Notes under the pieces: generated by a model
What the model saw: only the letters and a program-made list of their open reading frames with translations
What the model was told of the DNA's origin: nothing
The model's database searches: none
DNA from: Streptomyces sp. GQFP
GTDB taxonomy: Bacteria; Actinomycetota; Actinomycetes; Streptomycetales; Streptomycetaceae
DNA length: 64,000 bases
Direction: 5' to 3'
NCBI RefSeq assembly: GCF_021545335.1
Contig: NZ_CP089312.1
Location: forward strand, 5,952,001-6,016,000
Part shown: positions 1 to 8,174 of the stretch, in pieces
Layout: every line of letters begins with the position of its first letter
Numbering within the stretch: the stretch's first letter is position 1
Position numbers and translations under genes: made by a program

Positions 1-135
1 GGCAACGACATTCTGTACGGCAACAGCGGCAACGACACGATCCAGGGCAACAGCGGCAACGACAAGCTGTACGGCGGCCCTGGCAAGGACACCCTCAGCG
101 GCGGCCCCGGCCGCAACGTCGTCCACCAGGACTGA
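1..135 (+). CDS. C-terminal end of an RTX-type calcium-binding repeat protein (5' cut)
   Basis: The frame is open from base 1 and ends at TGA 133-135. It encodes nonapeptide-like repeats such as GNDILYGNSGNDTIQG and GGPGKDTLSGGPG, the GGxGxDxLx pattern of hemolysin-type calcium-binding repeats. These fold as a parallel beta-roll that binds Ca2+ outside the cell. The N-terminal part lies outside the window, so any catalytic domain is unknown. The repeats show an exported protein or a protein tail; a specific function cannot be given. Confidence 0.85.
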   Translation, partial: GNDILYGNSGNDTIQGNSGNDKLYGGPGKDTLSGGPGRNVVHQD

Positions 136-275
136 CGCCCTCCATTGCCTCCCCCATCACCCACGTCACGCCCATCCCCGGCACCCTTCCGGCCGGGGAC
201 GGACCCCGCATCGGAGTACGATGATCCGACCCCCGGCGGAGTACCCGGCGGCGGGTTCCGGAGCTGAGGAGATGC

Positions 276-845
276 GTGACCGTGGCTGCCCGACGGGTTC
301 CCTCATCGGTCTGGGTCACCGGTCTGACCGTGGGCGCGGTCGCTGTCGTCGCCGTACTGGCCGTCAAGGCCGAGCAGGGTCCGCAGCCCCACGCCACCGC
401 CGCCGCCAGGCCCAGCGCGTCCGCCTCGGCGCAGCCCTCCGCCAAGCCCAGCCAGGCCGCCGAGGTGGCTGTGCCGGACGGGTCGGGGACCGGGCGGCGG
501 GTCGTCTACTCGCTCGGGCAGAAGCGGGTCTGGCTGATCGACGCGAGCGAGCAGACCCGGCGTACGTTCGTGGTGTGGCCGGGCTCGGTGAGCCCGGAGC
601 CGGGGACGTACTCGGTGGGGCAGCGGGACGAGGCCCGCACCGGCTCCGACGGCGTCGCCATCGAGCACGTCATGTTCTTCGCCACCAGCTCCGGGCTCTC
701 GATCGCCTTCTCCAACGCCGTCGACGGCGCCTCACCGCAGCCCGTGTCCGGCGTCCAGACGGGCGGCATCCGCATGTCCAAGGCGGACGGCACCGCCCTG
801 TGGGCCTTCGGGGACACGGGGACCGCGGTGACGGTCGTCAAGTGA
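276..845 (+). CDS. Membrane-anchored L,D-transpeptidase-like protein lacking the catalytic motif
   Basis: GTG start with a GAGGAG ribosome-binding site at 266-271; 189 aa. Residues 12-31 form one hydrophobic anchor, followed by an Ala/Ser/Pro-rich linker (about 35-65) and a globular domain. The C-terminal half resembles the YkuD L,D-transpeptidase core (HVMFF, then GGIRMSKADGTALWAF, then GTAVTVV). Where active members have SHGCxR, this protein has Q161-T-G-G, so the catalytic Cys and its His are absent. The fold assignment is inference from these landmarks. If right, it is a surface pseudoenzyme, perhaps binding peptidoglycan without cross-linking it. It converges on the DUF2165 gene with a 13-bp gap. 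Confidence 0.7.
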   Translation: MTVAARRVPSSVWVTGLTVGAVAVVAVLAVKAEQGPQPHATAAARPSASASAQPSAKPSQAAEVAVPDGSGTGRRVVYSLGQKRVWLIDASEQTRRTFVVWPGSVSPEPGTYSVGQRDEARTGSDGVAIEHVMFFATSSGLSIAFSNAVDGASPQPVSGVQTGGIRMSKADGTALWAFGDTGTAVTVVK

Positions 846-857
846 GCGGCGCCGCTC
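844..857. terminator. 14-bp palindrome at a convergent gene junction
   Basis: GAGCGGC directly followed by GCCGCTC, a perfect palindrome filling the gap between two converging stop codons (845 and 859). It may serve as a small bidirectional stop; there is no T-run. Confidence 0.35.
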
Positions 858-858
858 C

Positions 859-1413
859 CTAGGACTCCTTCGAATCCTCGTCAGCCGTCCGGGGCGTACC
901 CACCGGCAGATGGATCACCAGCAGCACCACCCCGCTCAGCAGGAACACCCGCGTCGCCGCGTCCAGCCCGTTCCAGTCGTCCGACTGCCACATCGCGAAC
1001 CACTCGCCGCCGATCGCGATGAATCCGGCGCCGAACAGCAGCATCAGCATCAGCAGGCCGTACGTCGAGACGCGCCGCGCCCGTTCGAGGTCGCGGCGGA
1101 CCCACAGCCACGTACCGGCGATCAGGACGAGCGCGGCGACCGTCTCCCACGCGATGATCGCCACGTACGCCGTGTCCTGGAGGCCCTTCGACGTGATCGC
1201 TCTCCACATCAGGTCGTCGTCCTTGAACGTGGTGTCCATCGCGAGGACATGGCGCACGAACTGCTGGTTCGAGTCGAAGTCGGTGATGTTCCCGAGCGCC
1301 ACCAGGGCTATGTAGAGCGCGACCGTCGCCGTGAGCAGGGTCGAGGCGAGGGTGAGCGCGGTATGGGGGGAGGCGGTGGTACGGGTGGGGTGGGGGGTAC
1401 CTGTTGTGGTCAT
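859..1413 (-). CDS. DUF2165 family small integral membrane protein
   Basis: 184 aa with four hydrophobic segments: about residues 19-40, 80-103, 117-135 and 153-168. The conserved-looking block NITDFDSNQQFVRHVLAMDT follows the first segment and WRAITSKGLQDTAYVAI precedes the second, which matches predicted DUF2165 membrane proteins. Function in this family is unknown. The C terminus is short and charged. It is transcribed toward the preceding gene and away from the STAND-TPR gene, so it is probably monocistronic. Confidence 0.8.
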   Translation of the reverse strand: MTTTGTPHPTRTTASPHTALTLASTLLTATVALYIALVALGNITDFDSNQQFVRHVLAMDTTFKDDDLMWRAITSKGLQDTAYVAIIAWETVAALVLIAGTWLWVRRDLERARRVSTYGLLMLMLLFGAGFIAIGGEWFAMWQSDDWNGLDAATRVFLLSGVVLLVIHLPVGTPRTADEDSKES

Positions 1414-1520
1414 GAGGCAACTCTATGGATCGGCCCGCACGCCGTCTCCCCGTTCCCTCCCCGGTTGACCTCCCGTTCACCGTCCGGGAGTTGGGCCAGA
1501 CTGGTGCAGCCACCAAGAGG

Positions 1521-1548
1521 CACCCCAACAGACCCACCCCAACAGACC
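1521..1548. repeat. Two tandem 14-bp repeats upstream of the STAND-TPR gene
   Basis: CACCCCAACAGACC occurs twice head to tail, 25 bases before the ATG at 1574 and just upstream of the AGGAGAGG ribosome-binding site. It lies in the leader between divergent genes and may be a regulatory repeat or slipped-strand expansion. Confidence 0.6.
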
Positions 1549-1573
1549 CACCCCGCCACGAGGAGAGGTACGG

Positions 1574-4500
1574 ATGGCTCAGGCCTCGCGCCCGTCGATG
1601 CGGCAGCTGATCGAGCAGCGCAGACGCGCCGGTTTCGTCGGCCGGGGTGCCGAACGGGCCGCGTTCCGGGCCAACTTCGAGCTGCCGCCGGACGACGAAC
1701 GGCACCGTTTCCGCTTCCATGTGCACGGCAACGCCGGCGTCGGAAAGACCTTCCTCGTACGGGAGTTGGAGCAGCAGGCCAAGGAACGCGGCGCGCTCAC
1801 CGCGTACGTCGACGAGGGCGTCGGCAGTGTGCCGGAGGCGCTGACGGTGCTGTGCCGTCAATTTGCTGCCCAGGGACGGCGGTTCAAGGAGCTGGAGCGG
1901 CTGCTCGCGGCCCACCGGGAGCGGCGGCACGAGGCCGAGTCCGCCGTCGCCAGCCTCGAAAGCCTTGAACCGCAACCCGAAGGGCCCTCCGCCGGGAGTC
2001 TCACGGCCGCCCGGATGGGGCTCGTCGGCGCCGGACTCATCCCCGTCGTCGGGCCGTTCGCCGGTGCCCTCGACGCCGACCGGATCGCCCAGGGCGCCGA
2101 CCGGGTACGCGCCGGGATCGCCGCCCGGCTGCGCAACCAGGACGACGTCCAGCTCGTCCTCGCGCCCGAGCGCGTCCTCACCCCGGTGCTGCTCGCCGAA
2201 CTGGACGGCATCTGCGCGGCCGTGCCGTGGATCGTCCTGTTCCTCGACACGTACGAGCGCACCGGGCCGTTCCTCGACGGCTGGCTGCACGACATCATGA
2301 CCACCGACCGCTACGGCGACCTCTCCTTCCCCTCCAACCTCGTCCTCGTCACCGCAGGTCAGCGGCCCTTCGACACCGGACGCTGGGGCGGCTTCGCCGA
2401 CTTCGTCACCGAGGTGCCGCTCGGGCCGTTCACCGAGGCCGAGGCGCGCGGACTGCTCGCCGACAAGGGCGTGACGGCCGAGCCGGTCGTCGAGGAGGTG
2501 CTGCGGCTCACCGGCGGGCTGCCGGTGCTGGTGTCGACCCTCGCCGAGGCCCGCCCCGCAGACCCGGACGATGTCGGTGATCCCAGTGCGACCGCCGTGG
2601 GGCGGTTCCTGAAGTGGGAGACCGACCCGGTGCGCCAGGCCGCCGCCCTCGCCTGCGCGCTGCCCCGCCGCCTGGACGCGGACATCTTCCGGGCCGCCCT
2701 CCCGGCCCCTGTGCAGCCGGTCGACGAGACCGAACTCGACCTGCTCTTCGGGTGGTTGAGGTCGCTGCCGTTCGTGAGCGAACGGGGAGACCGGATCCAG
2801 TACCACGACGTCGTCCGGGCGCCCATGCTCCGACTCCAGCGCCGGCGCTCCCCGCGCCGCTGGGCCGAACAGCACACCGGTCTCGCCGACACCTTCGCCC
2901 GCTGGCGCGCCGAGGCCGAAGTACCGCTCCCCGCAGACGAGTTGTGGGCGACCGAGGAGTGGCGGGAGCTACGGCTCGCCGAGTCGTACCACCTGCTGTG
3001 CGCGTCCCCGCGCACCGCGCTGCCCGTCGTCCTGCGGGACGTCGTCGACGCCTGCGACCACGGGGAGGTGGTCGCCCGGCGCTGGGCGCACGTGCTGGTC
3101 GAGGCGGGCGACGACAACGAGGCACCGGTGGTGGGCCGTTGGGGGCGCGACCTGCTCGCCGCCCTCTCCGTGCCCGCCGCGAACGAGGCCGACGACTCCA
3201 CTGGGGCCGACGACTCCGACGAGGCGGGCGGGGAAGGGAACGCGCGCAGGCAGGTCGGCGCGAGCGCCTACGGAGCCGACGGAGGCGGATACGGTGGCGA
3301 CGGCGGAGTGCTCGGCGCACTGGCGCTGCTCCTGAACCGGGGCGGCCTCGACGCCCCCGGCCAGGCCGTCGCGCGCATGCTGCGCGGGCGCGAACTGCGA
3401 ATGGGCCGGGAGTACGAGAAGGCCCTCGGCGAGTACGAGCAAGCCGTCGCCCTCGACCCGGAGTTGGAGCGCGCCTACTACGGCCGGGGCGTCACCCGCG
3501 CCGAACAGCGCGACTACGCCGCCGCCATCGCCGACCTCGACCGGGCCGACGAACTCGCCCCCGACACCGCCCGCGTCCTCTTCGTACGCGGCGACTACCA
3601 CCGCATCCTCGGCCACCACGAGAAAGCCGTCCGAGACCTGGACCGGGCCGTCGCGCTCGGCCCCGATCTGGCCGGCGCCTGGGCATCCCGAGGCGTCGCC
3701 CGGCACGGCACCGGCGACACCGAGCACGCCCTCGCCGACCTCGACCGGGCCCTCGAACTGGACCCCGAGCATGTGTGGGCGCTGGTCCGGCGGGCCAGGG
3801 TGCACCGCTCGCGCGGGGACCGGGACGGCCAACTCGCCGATCTGGACCGGGCGGTGGCCCTCGGCCCCGAGCTGGCCTGGGTCGCCTGCGAGCGCGGTGA
3901 CGCACTCCGGGTCGCCGACCGCGACGCCGACGCCCTCGCCGACTACGACCGCGCCCTCGAACTCGACCCCGCCTACGCGTCGGCGTACGCCAGCCGGGGC
4001 GTCTCCCACAGCCGACTCGGCCTCAACGAGGGGGCGTTGGCGGACCTGGACAAGGCGCTGGAGCTCTATCCGTCGTACGCGTGGGCGCTCGTGCAGCGGT
4101 CGGTGGTGCACCGTCGGGTCGACGGCTACGAGGCGTCGTACGAAGACGCCGACAGGGCGGTCGAGTTGGAGCCGGCGAGCGCGTGGGCGCTGTGGAACCG
4201 GGGCGAGGCGCTGCGCTGTCTCGGCCGGTTCGAGGAGGCGCGCGCCGACCTGGACCGGGCGCTCGCACTCGCCCCGGACAGCGTGTGGGCGATCGGCTGC
4301 CGGGGCGCCGTACTGCACGAACTGCGGCTCTACGGCGAGGCGTTGGCGGATCTGGACCGGGCGGTCGCGCTCGATCCGGACGGGGCCTGGCATCTGATGC
4401 GCCGGATCATGACCCTGCTGGCGGTGGGCCGCCCCGAGGACGCCCGTACCGACCTCGCCCGCTTCCTGGTGATCGGCGACGACCTGGCCTGGGCGCACCA

Positions 4501-5050
4501 CACCCTCGCGCAGATCCACCTCCTGGACGGGCGCCCGCAGGACGCGGCGGCGGCGCTCGCGGAGGCCGCGCGGCACGGGCTCGCGGAACCGGCCGGTCTT
4601 GAGGAGCTGGCCCGCACCCAGCGCAAGGCGGGGGAGTGGGCGGCGGCCCGGGAGACGGCGGACCGGATGCGCGACCTGCACGAGGCCGGCGGCGCCTTCT
4701 GTCTGGCCCTCGCGGTCGGCGGGGAGCGGGGCCCCGAGGCCGCCCGCCCGGTCTGGCGCGAGGCACACCGGCTGGCCTCCGGCTGGGACCTGACCGAGGG
4801 CGCCTCCGACTTCCTGCACGCGGTGATCGCGGCGGGCCTCGGCGACTGGGCCGACCTGGACGAACGCCTCGCCGGCCTGCTCGCGGGGAGGCGGGAGTGG
4901 GCCGACGTGGCATGGCTGGCCGACCTGCTGGACGAGCTGGCGGCGGCACCGGGCGTACCGGCGGCGGACGGCGAGCGGATCGCCGTACGGCTGGAACGGG
5001 TCCGTAGGGCGGGGGAGAGGATCAGGAGGCGGTACATGGCGCGGCGGTGA
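1574..5050 (+). CDS. STAND-like NTPase with C-terminal TPR array (1158 aa)
   Basis: ATG start behind GAGGAGAGG. The N-terminal NTPase has Walker A GNAGVGKT at residues 52-59 and a Walker-B-like IVLFLDTYERT near 218-228, followed by winged-helix-like sequence (LPRRLDADIFRAAL). A Gly/Asp-rich, low-complexity linker (about 535-575) leads to at least nine 34-residue TPRs from about 600 to 950, with phrases such as ALADLDRALELDPE, and an alpha-helical tail. The layout of switch ATPase then repeat sensor is that of STAND proteins, used in signalling and in some anti-phage systems. No N- or C-terminal effector domain is recognisable. The next gene starts 175 bp downstream on the same strand. Confidence 0.85.
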   Translation: MAQASRPSMRQLIEQRRRAGFVGRGAERAAFRANFELPPDDERHRFRFHVHGNAGVGKTFLVRELEQQAKERGALTAYVDEGVGSVPEALTVLCRQFAAQGRRFKELERLLAAHRERRHEAESAVASLESLEPQPEGPSAGSLTAARMGLVGAGLIPVVGPFAGALDADRIAQGADRVRAGIAARLRNQDDVQLVLAPERVLTPVLLAELDGICAAVPWIVLFLDTYERTGPFLDGWLHDIMTTDRYGDLSFPSNLVLVTAGQRPFDTGRWGGFADFVTEVPLGPFTEAEARGLLADKGVTAEPVVEEVLRLTGGLPVLVSTLAEARPADPDDVGDPSATAVGRFLKWETDPVRQAAALACALPRRLDADIFRAALPAPVQPVDETELDLLFGWLRSLPFVSERGDRIQYHDVVRAPMLRLQRRRSPRRWAEQHTGLADTFARWRAEAEVPLPADELWATEEWRELRLAESYHLLCASPRTALPVVLRDVVDACDHGEVVARRWAHVLVEAGDDNEAPVVGRWGRDLLAALSVPAANEADDSTGADDSDEAGGEGNARRQVGASAYGADGGGYGGDGGVLGALALLLNRGGLDAPGQAVARMLRGRELRMGREYEKALGEYEQAVALDPELERAYYGRGVTRAEQRDYAAAIADLDRADELAPDTARVLFVRGDYHRILGHHEKAVRDLDRAVALGPDLAGAWASRGVARHGTGDTEHALADLDRALELDPEHVWALVRRARVHRSRGDRDGQLADLDRAVALGPELAWVACERGDALRVADRDADALADYDRALELDPAYASAYASRGVSHSRLGLNEGALADLDKALELYPSYAWALVQRSVVHRRVDGYEASYEDADRAVELEPASAWALWNRGEALRCLGRFEEARADLDRALALAPDSVWAIGCRGAVLHELRLYGEALADLDRAVALDPDGAWHLMRRIMTLLAVGRPEDARTDLARFLVIGDDLAWAHHTLAQIHLLDGRPQDAAAALAEAARHGLAEPAGLEELARTQRKAGEWAAARETADRMRDLHEAGGAFCLALAVGGERGPEAARPVWREAHRLASGWDLTEGASDFLHAVIAAGLGDWADLDERLAGLLAGRREWADVAWLADLLDELAAAPGVPAADGERIAVRLERVRRAGERIRRRYMARR

Positions 5051-5091
5051 CGCAAAAGGTACGTAGCACCGGTGACGTAAAAGGCGTGTAG
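5045..5091. repeat. Pair of imperfect 22-bp direct repeats
   Basis: CGGTGACGCAAAAGGTACG (5045 onward) recurs as CGGTGACGTAAAAGGCGTG (5070 onward), a 25-bp period. The first copy overlaps the stop codon of the STAND-TPR gene. It may be a local duplication or a regulator site for the following gene. Confidence 0.5.
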
Positions 5092-5224
5092 GGGATCACT
5101 CGTGCGCTCTCATGCCCACTCATGTCACATTCCGCATACCAATCAGGCCCCTGAACAGACCGTTCCCGGTCGATTACAGTGCTGAGCTGTCGATCGTACG
5201 AACGTGCTGTGAGGGAGGCCCGAG

Positions 5225-6367
5225 GTGGGCGTGATGACATCCGGGGGCATGACCGGTGCCGCGTCCGGCGCCATCTGGGGCCGCTCGGAACAGCAGGACT
5301 TCCGCAGCCGGGTGCGCGGCACCCTGCTCGGCGCGGCCCTCGGCGACGCCCTGGGCACCCCGCTCGACGGGCTCACCCTCGACTCCATCCACGAGGCGTA
5401 CGGCGCGGAGGGCCTCACCGATCTCGCCTTCACGTACGGCAGACGCGGCGCGATCACCGACCTCACCCAGCTCACGCTCTTCACCCTGGACGGCCTGATC
5501 CGCGCCCAGGTGCGCCGCGACACCGGCGCCTGGCACCCGCCGACCGACCTGCACCGCGCCTACCGCCGCTGGGCGGCCACCCAGAGCGACTGGGGCCCCG
5601 ACGAGCGCCGCAAGGAGGACGGCTGGCTGGCCCACGAGGAGTGGCTGTACGCCCGCCGCGACCCGTCCCTCGCCTGCCTCCTCGGCCTCGGCGACGAGAC
5701 GATGGGCACCCTGGACGCGCCCAAGAACCCCGGCGAGGCGGGCGCGGAGGCGGCGGCCAGATCGGGCCCGTTCGGGCTCCTGGTCGGCTGGGAGCCGCAG
5801 CTCGTCATGCAGCTCGCGGTGGAGTGCGCCGCGCAGACCCACGGCCACCCGATCGGCTACCTGGCGGCGGGCGCGTACGCCGTGATCGTGCACGGTCTGG
5901 CGCGCGGCGAGAGCATGGACGCGGCGGTCCAGCGGGCCCTGGCCCTGCTGTCGGCCAGACCAGGCCACCAACCGGTGGCGGAGGCCCTCCAGCGTGCCCT
6001 GGGCGCCGTACGCCAGGGCATCCCGACCCCCGCGCGGGTTGACGACCTGGCCGGCGCCGGCACGGCGGAGGGCCTCCTGTCCGTGGCGGTGTACTGCGCG
6101 CTCGTCGGCGAGGACGTCCGCCACGGCCTCGCCCTCGCGGTCAACCACAGCGGTCAGTCGGCCGTGACGGGCGCCCTGACCGGCGGCCTGCTGGGCGCCC
6201 TGCACGGCGAGACGGCCCTGCCGCCCGCCTGGCTGGCGGAGCTGGAGGGCCGCCCGACGATGCTGGTCCTCGCGGACGACTTCGCGATGGAGATGACCCA
6301 GGGGCCGGCGTTGCACGGGCCTGCGGGGTCTTCGCCGGGGTGGCTCGTGCGGTATCCGCGGGCGTGA
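5225..6367 (+). CDS. ADP-ribosylglycohydrolase-fold protein with degenerate metal site
   Basis: GTG start with AGGGAGG at 5212-5218; GTG 5231 and ATG 5234 are alternatives. 380 aa. The N-terminal GTLLGAALGDALGTPLDG and the general layout place it in the DraG/ARH family, which removes ADP-ribose from proteins using two Mg2+. Two metal motifs are altered. The usual TDDT is TDLT (residues 78-81), and the usual SGDSDxTG is SGQSAVTG, with Q311 and A313 in place of Asp. The rest (GGLLGALHGETALPPAWL) is well kept. It may bind ADP-ribosylated targets without hydrolysing them. It follows the STAND-TPR gene on the same strand and could be functionally linked. Confidence 0.8.
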   Translation: MGVMTSGGMTGAASGAIWGRSEQQDFRSRVRGTLLGAALGDALGTPLDGLTLDSIHEAYGAEGLTDLAFTYGRRGAITDLTQLTLFTLDGLIRAQVRRDTGAWHPPTDLHRAYRRWAATQSDWGPDERRKEDGWLAHEEWLYARRDPSLACLLGLGDETMGTLDAPKNPGEAGAEAAARSGPFGLLVGWEPQLVMQLAVECAAQTHGHPIGYLAAGAYAVIVHGLARGESMDAAVQRALALLSARPGHQPVAEALQRALGAVRQGIPTPARVDDLAGAGTAEGLLSVAVYCALVGEDVRHGLALAVNHSGQSAVTGALTGGLLGALHGETALPPAWLAELEGRPTMLVLADDFAMEMTQGPALHGPAGSSPGWLVRYPRA

Positions 6368-6568
6368 GGCGGTGAGGGCGCGGGTCAGAAGCGGCAGCGA
6401 CCGTCGGAGCCGCCGCTCTCGCGAGGGGGGCAGAAACTGTCCGACAAGGCGTTGGCGGCCGTCCGGGCACCGGTCGAGCACGGGTTCGCGGTGGCGGCGC
6501 AGCATCGACCGGCTGGGGCTGAGCTCTACGCAGGCTCGCTGCACCGACCCGCGGCGGGGAATGACCAG

Positions 6569-6605
6569 CCGTGGTGTCCGGCCGGACTCCGGCCGGACAC
6601 CACGG
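6569..6605. terminator. Strong bidirectional hairpin terminator
   Basis: A perfect 17-bp stem with a 3-nt loop (ACT). The left arm is CCGTGGTGTCCGGCCGG and the right arm its exact complement. It sits between the converging ADP-ribosylglycohydrolase-like gene (stop 6367) and the FG-GAP gene (stop 6635), so it can end transcription from both sides. The rest of 6368-6634 holds no convincing gene. Confidence 0.85.
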
Positions 6606-6634
6606 TGTACGAAGGGCGTTACGACGCTACGACG

Positions 6635-7561
6635 TTACGTGGGGTCGCCGCCGTTGTTGGTCCAGGCTTGGACGGCCCCGTTCTGGTCGACGACCAGGTA
6701 GTCGTCCAGGCCGTCGCCGTTGATGTTGGCGAGTTGCACCGCGCCATCGGCAGGGGTGCCCGACGCGATCCGGCCGATGCCGACCCAGCCTTCCTTGCCG
6801 TCCTGGTCACCACCGAGGTTGCGCCAGGCGGTGAGTTCCCCGGAGGTGCCCAGCAGGAGGTAGTCGTCCTGCTTGTCGCAGGTGACATCGGCGAACAGCA
6901 CCGTGTCGTTGGACGTGCCCACGCCCGAGGCGATCTGGCCGCGCGGGATCCACCCGGCCCGGCCGTCCTGGTCGCCGCCGTCGTTCTCCCACTCCGTCAC
7001 CTCGTGGTTGCGTCCCACCACGAGGTAGTCGTCGCGGTCGTCGCCGTTGATGTCGGCGAAGACCACGGTGCCCTCGGCCTGGTCGCCGACGCCCGCGGCG
7101 ATCTGCCCCCGTGAGATCCAGCCGGCCCGGCCGTCCTGGTCGCCGCCGTCGTTCAGCCAGGCGTTCACCTGCCCGTTGGATCCGATGACCAGGTAGTCGT
7201 CCCTGCCGTCGCCGTCGATGTCGGCGAAGGTGATGACGTCCGACGGACCCGAACCCGTGTCCGCGGCGATGCGGCCCATCGCGACCCAGCCGGCCTGGCC
7301 GTCGTGGTCGCCGCCGGTGTTGCGCCAGGCGTCGACCGAGCCGTCGTCGTTCACCACCAGGTAGTCGTCCTTGCCGTCGCCGTCGATGTCCGCGAAGCGG
7401 ACCTTGGACCCGGTGTTCGCACCGGTGCCGGACGCGATCTGGCCACGGGAGATCCACTTGCCGCCAGGGGCCGGACAGACATCCCCGCTGGGTTTCCCGG
7501 GATCCTCGATCCAGCCGTCGTCATCCGCGATGAGGAGGGCGGTGGCGAACGCGGCGGCCAT
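6635..7561 (-). CDS. FG-GAP/VCBS repeat protein, probably exported
   Basis: 308 aa consisting almost entirely of five repeats of about 50 residues, each containing FADIDGDGKDDYLVV-type calcium-binding loops followed by an AWRNTGGD-type segment. This is the FG-GAP/VCBS beta-propeller pattern of secreted or surface proteins. The ATG at 7561 lies in the hydrophobic MAAAFATALLIAD and has no clear ribosome-binding site. The frame is open up to about 7696 without a further ATG or GTG. Another frame has an ATG near 7700 behind GAGGA and runs through KRRFVSMAA before diverging. The N-terminal signal region may therefore be frameshifted or mis-started. Confidence 0.75.
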   Translation of the reverse strand: MAAAFATALLIADDDGWIEDPGKPSGDVCPAPGGKWISRGQIASGTGANTGSKVRFADIDGDGKDDYLVVNDDGSVDAWRNTGGDHDGQAGWVAMGRIAADTGSGPSDVITFADIDGDGRDDYLVIGSNGQVNAWLNDGGDQDGRAGWISRGQIAAGVGDQAEGTVVFADINGDDRDDYLVVGRNHEVTEWENDGGDQDGRAGWIPRGQIASGVGTSNDTVLFADVTCDKQDDYLLLGTSGELTAWRNLGGDQDGKEGWVGIGRIASGTPADGAVQLANINGDGLDDYLVVDQNGAVQAWTNNGGDPT

Positions 7562-8174
7562 CTGCGGGCCCTGGCCGGGGATTCCTCGAAGAGGAGACGG
7601 GCTGACGAGCTGTGAATGAAGCAGGCGCCGCCATGGAGACGAACCGCCGTTTCGCCGGGGAAGGGACAGTTGTGGATCGTGGCGGAGAGACGTGCTTCAT
7701 CAGGTGGTCCTCGTGGTGGTGGCTGGTCAGGCCTGGTACGTGCCGTACCCGGGGCAACCCGGGCCGCTCGCACCCGTCGCAGCCTAGGCAGGGGGGCGCG
7801 GCACACGCTTGAACCACAGCGTCATCCGTGTGGAATATGAGCGCCACCAGAAAAGTACCGGAGCAATAAGTGCAGGTGAACACCACTGCACACCCCGTTC
7901 GTCCGGCACCGGACCGGGGCCGAAAAACGTATGACTAGACTGCGGCGATGTCAGCGACGCCGACTCCGTAGCGCGCGGTATGTCACGGCAGCCGACAGGC
8001 TGCAGAAGCACCCCGTCCGCGCATGTGGCGACAGCCCAACGGACAAGACGCCGCACCCCGCGACCTCCATGCGGACAACACCCCGGAAACGTAGTGGCAT
8101 CGTTCGCACGCCCGACAGCCGTCAAGAACCCACATCCTCACCAGCTTTCCCAGCTTTCAGAGAGGCCCTGACCG
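7562..8174. other. Intergenic region between divergent genes
   Basis: No convincing gene in 613 bp. The right part (about 7800-8174) has lower codon bias and stops in all sensible frames. It ends with an AGAGAGG ribosome-binding site for the TRIC-like gene. The left part probably holds the true 5' end of the FG-GAP gene. Promoters for both genes must lie here, but no firm -10/-35 pair is assigned. Confidence 0.5.

Noticed and set aside
2359..4819. Long minus-strand open frames opposite the STAND-TPR gene
   Set aside because: Shadows caused by high GC; they lack starts with ribosome-binding sites and encode Arg/Pro/Gly-rich noise.
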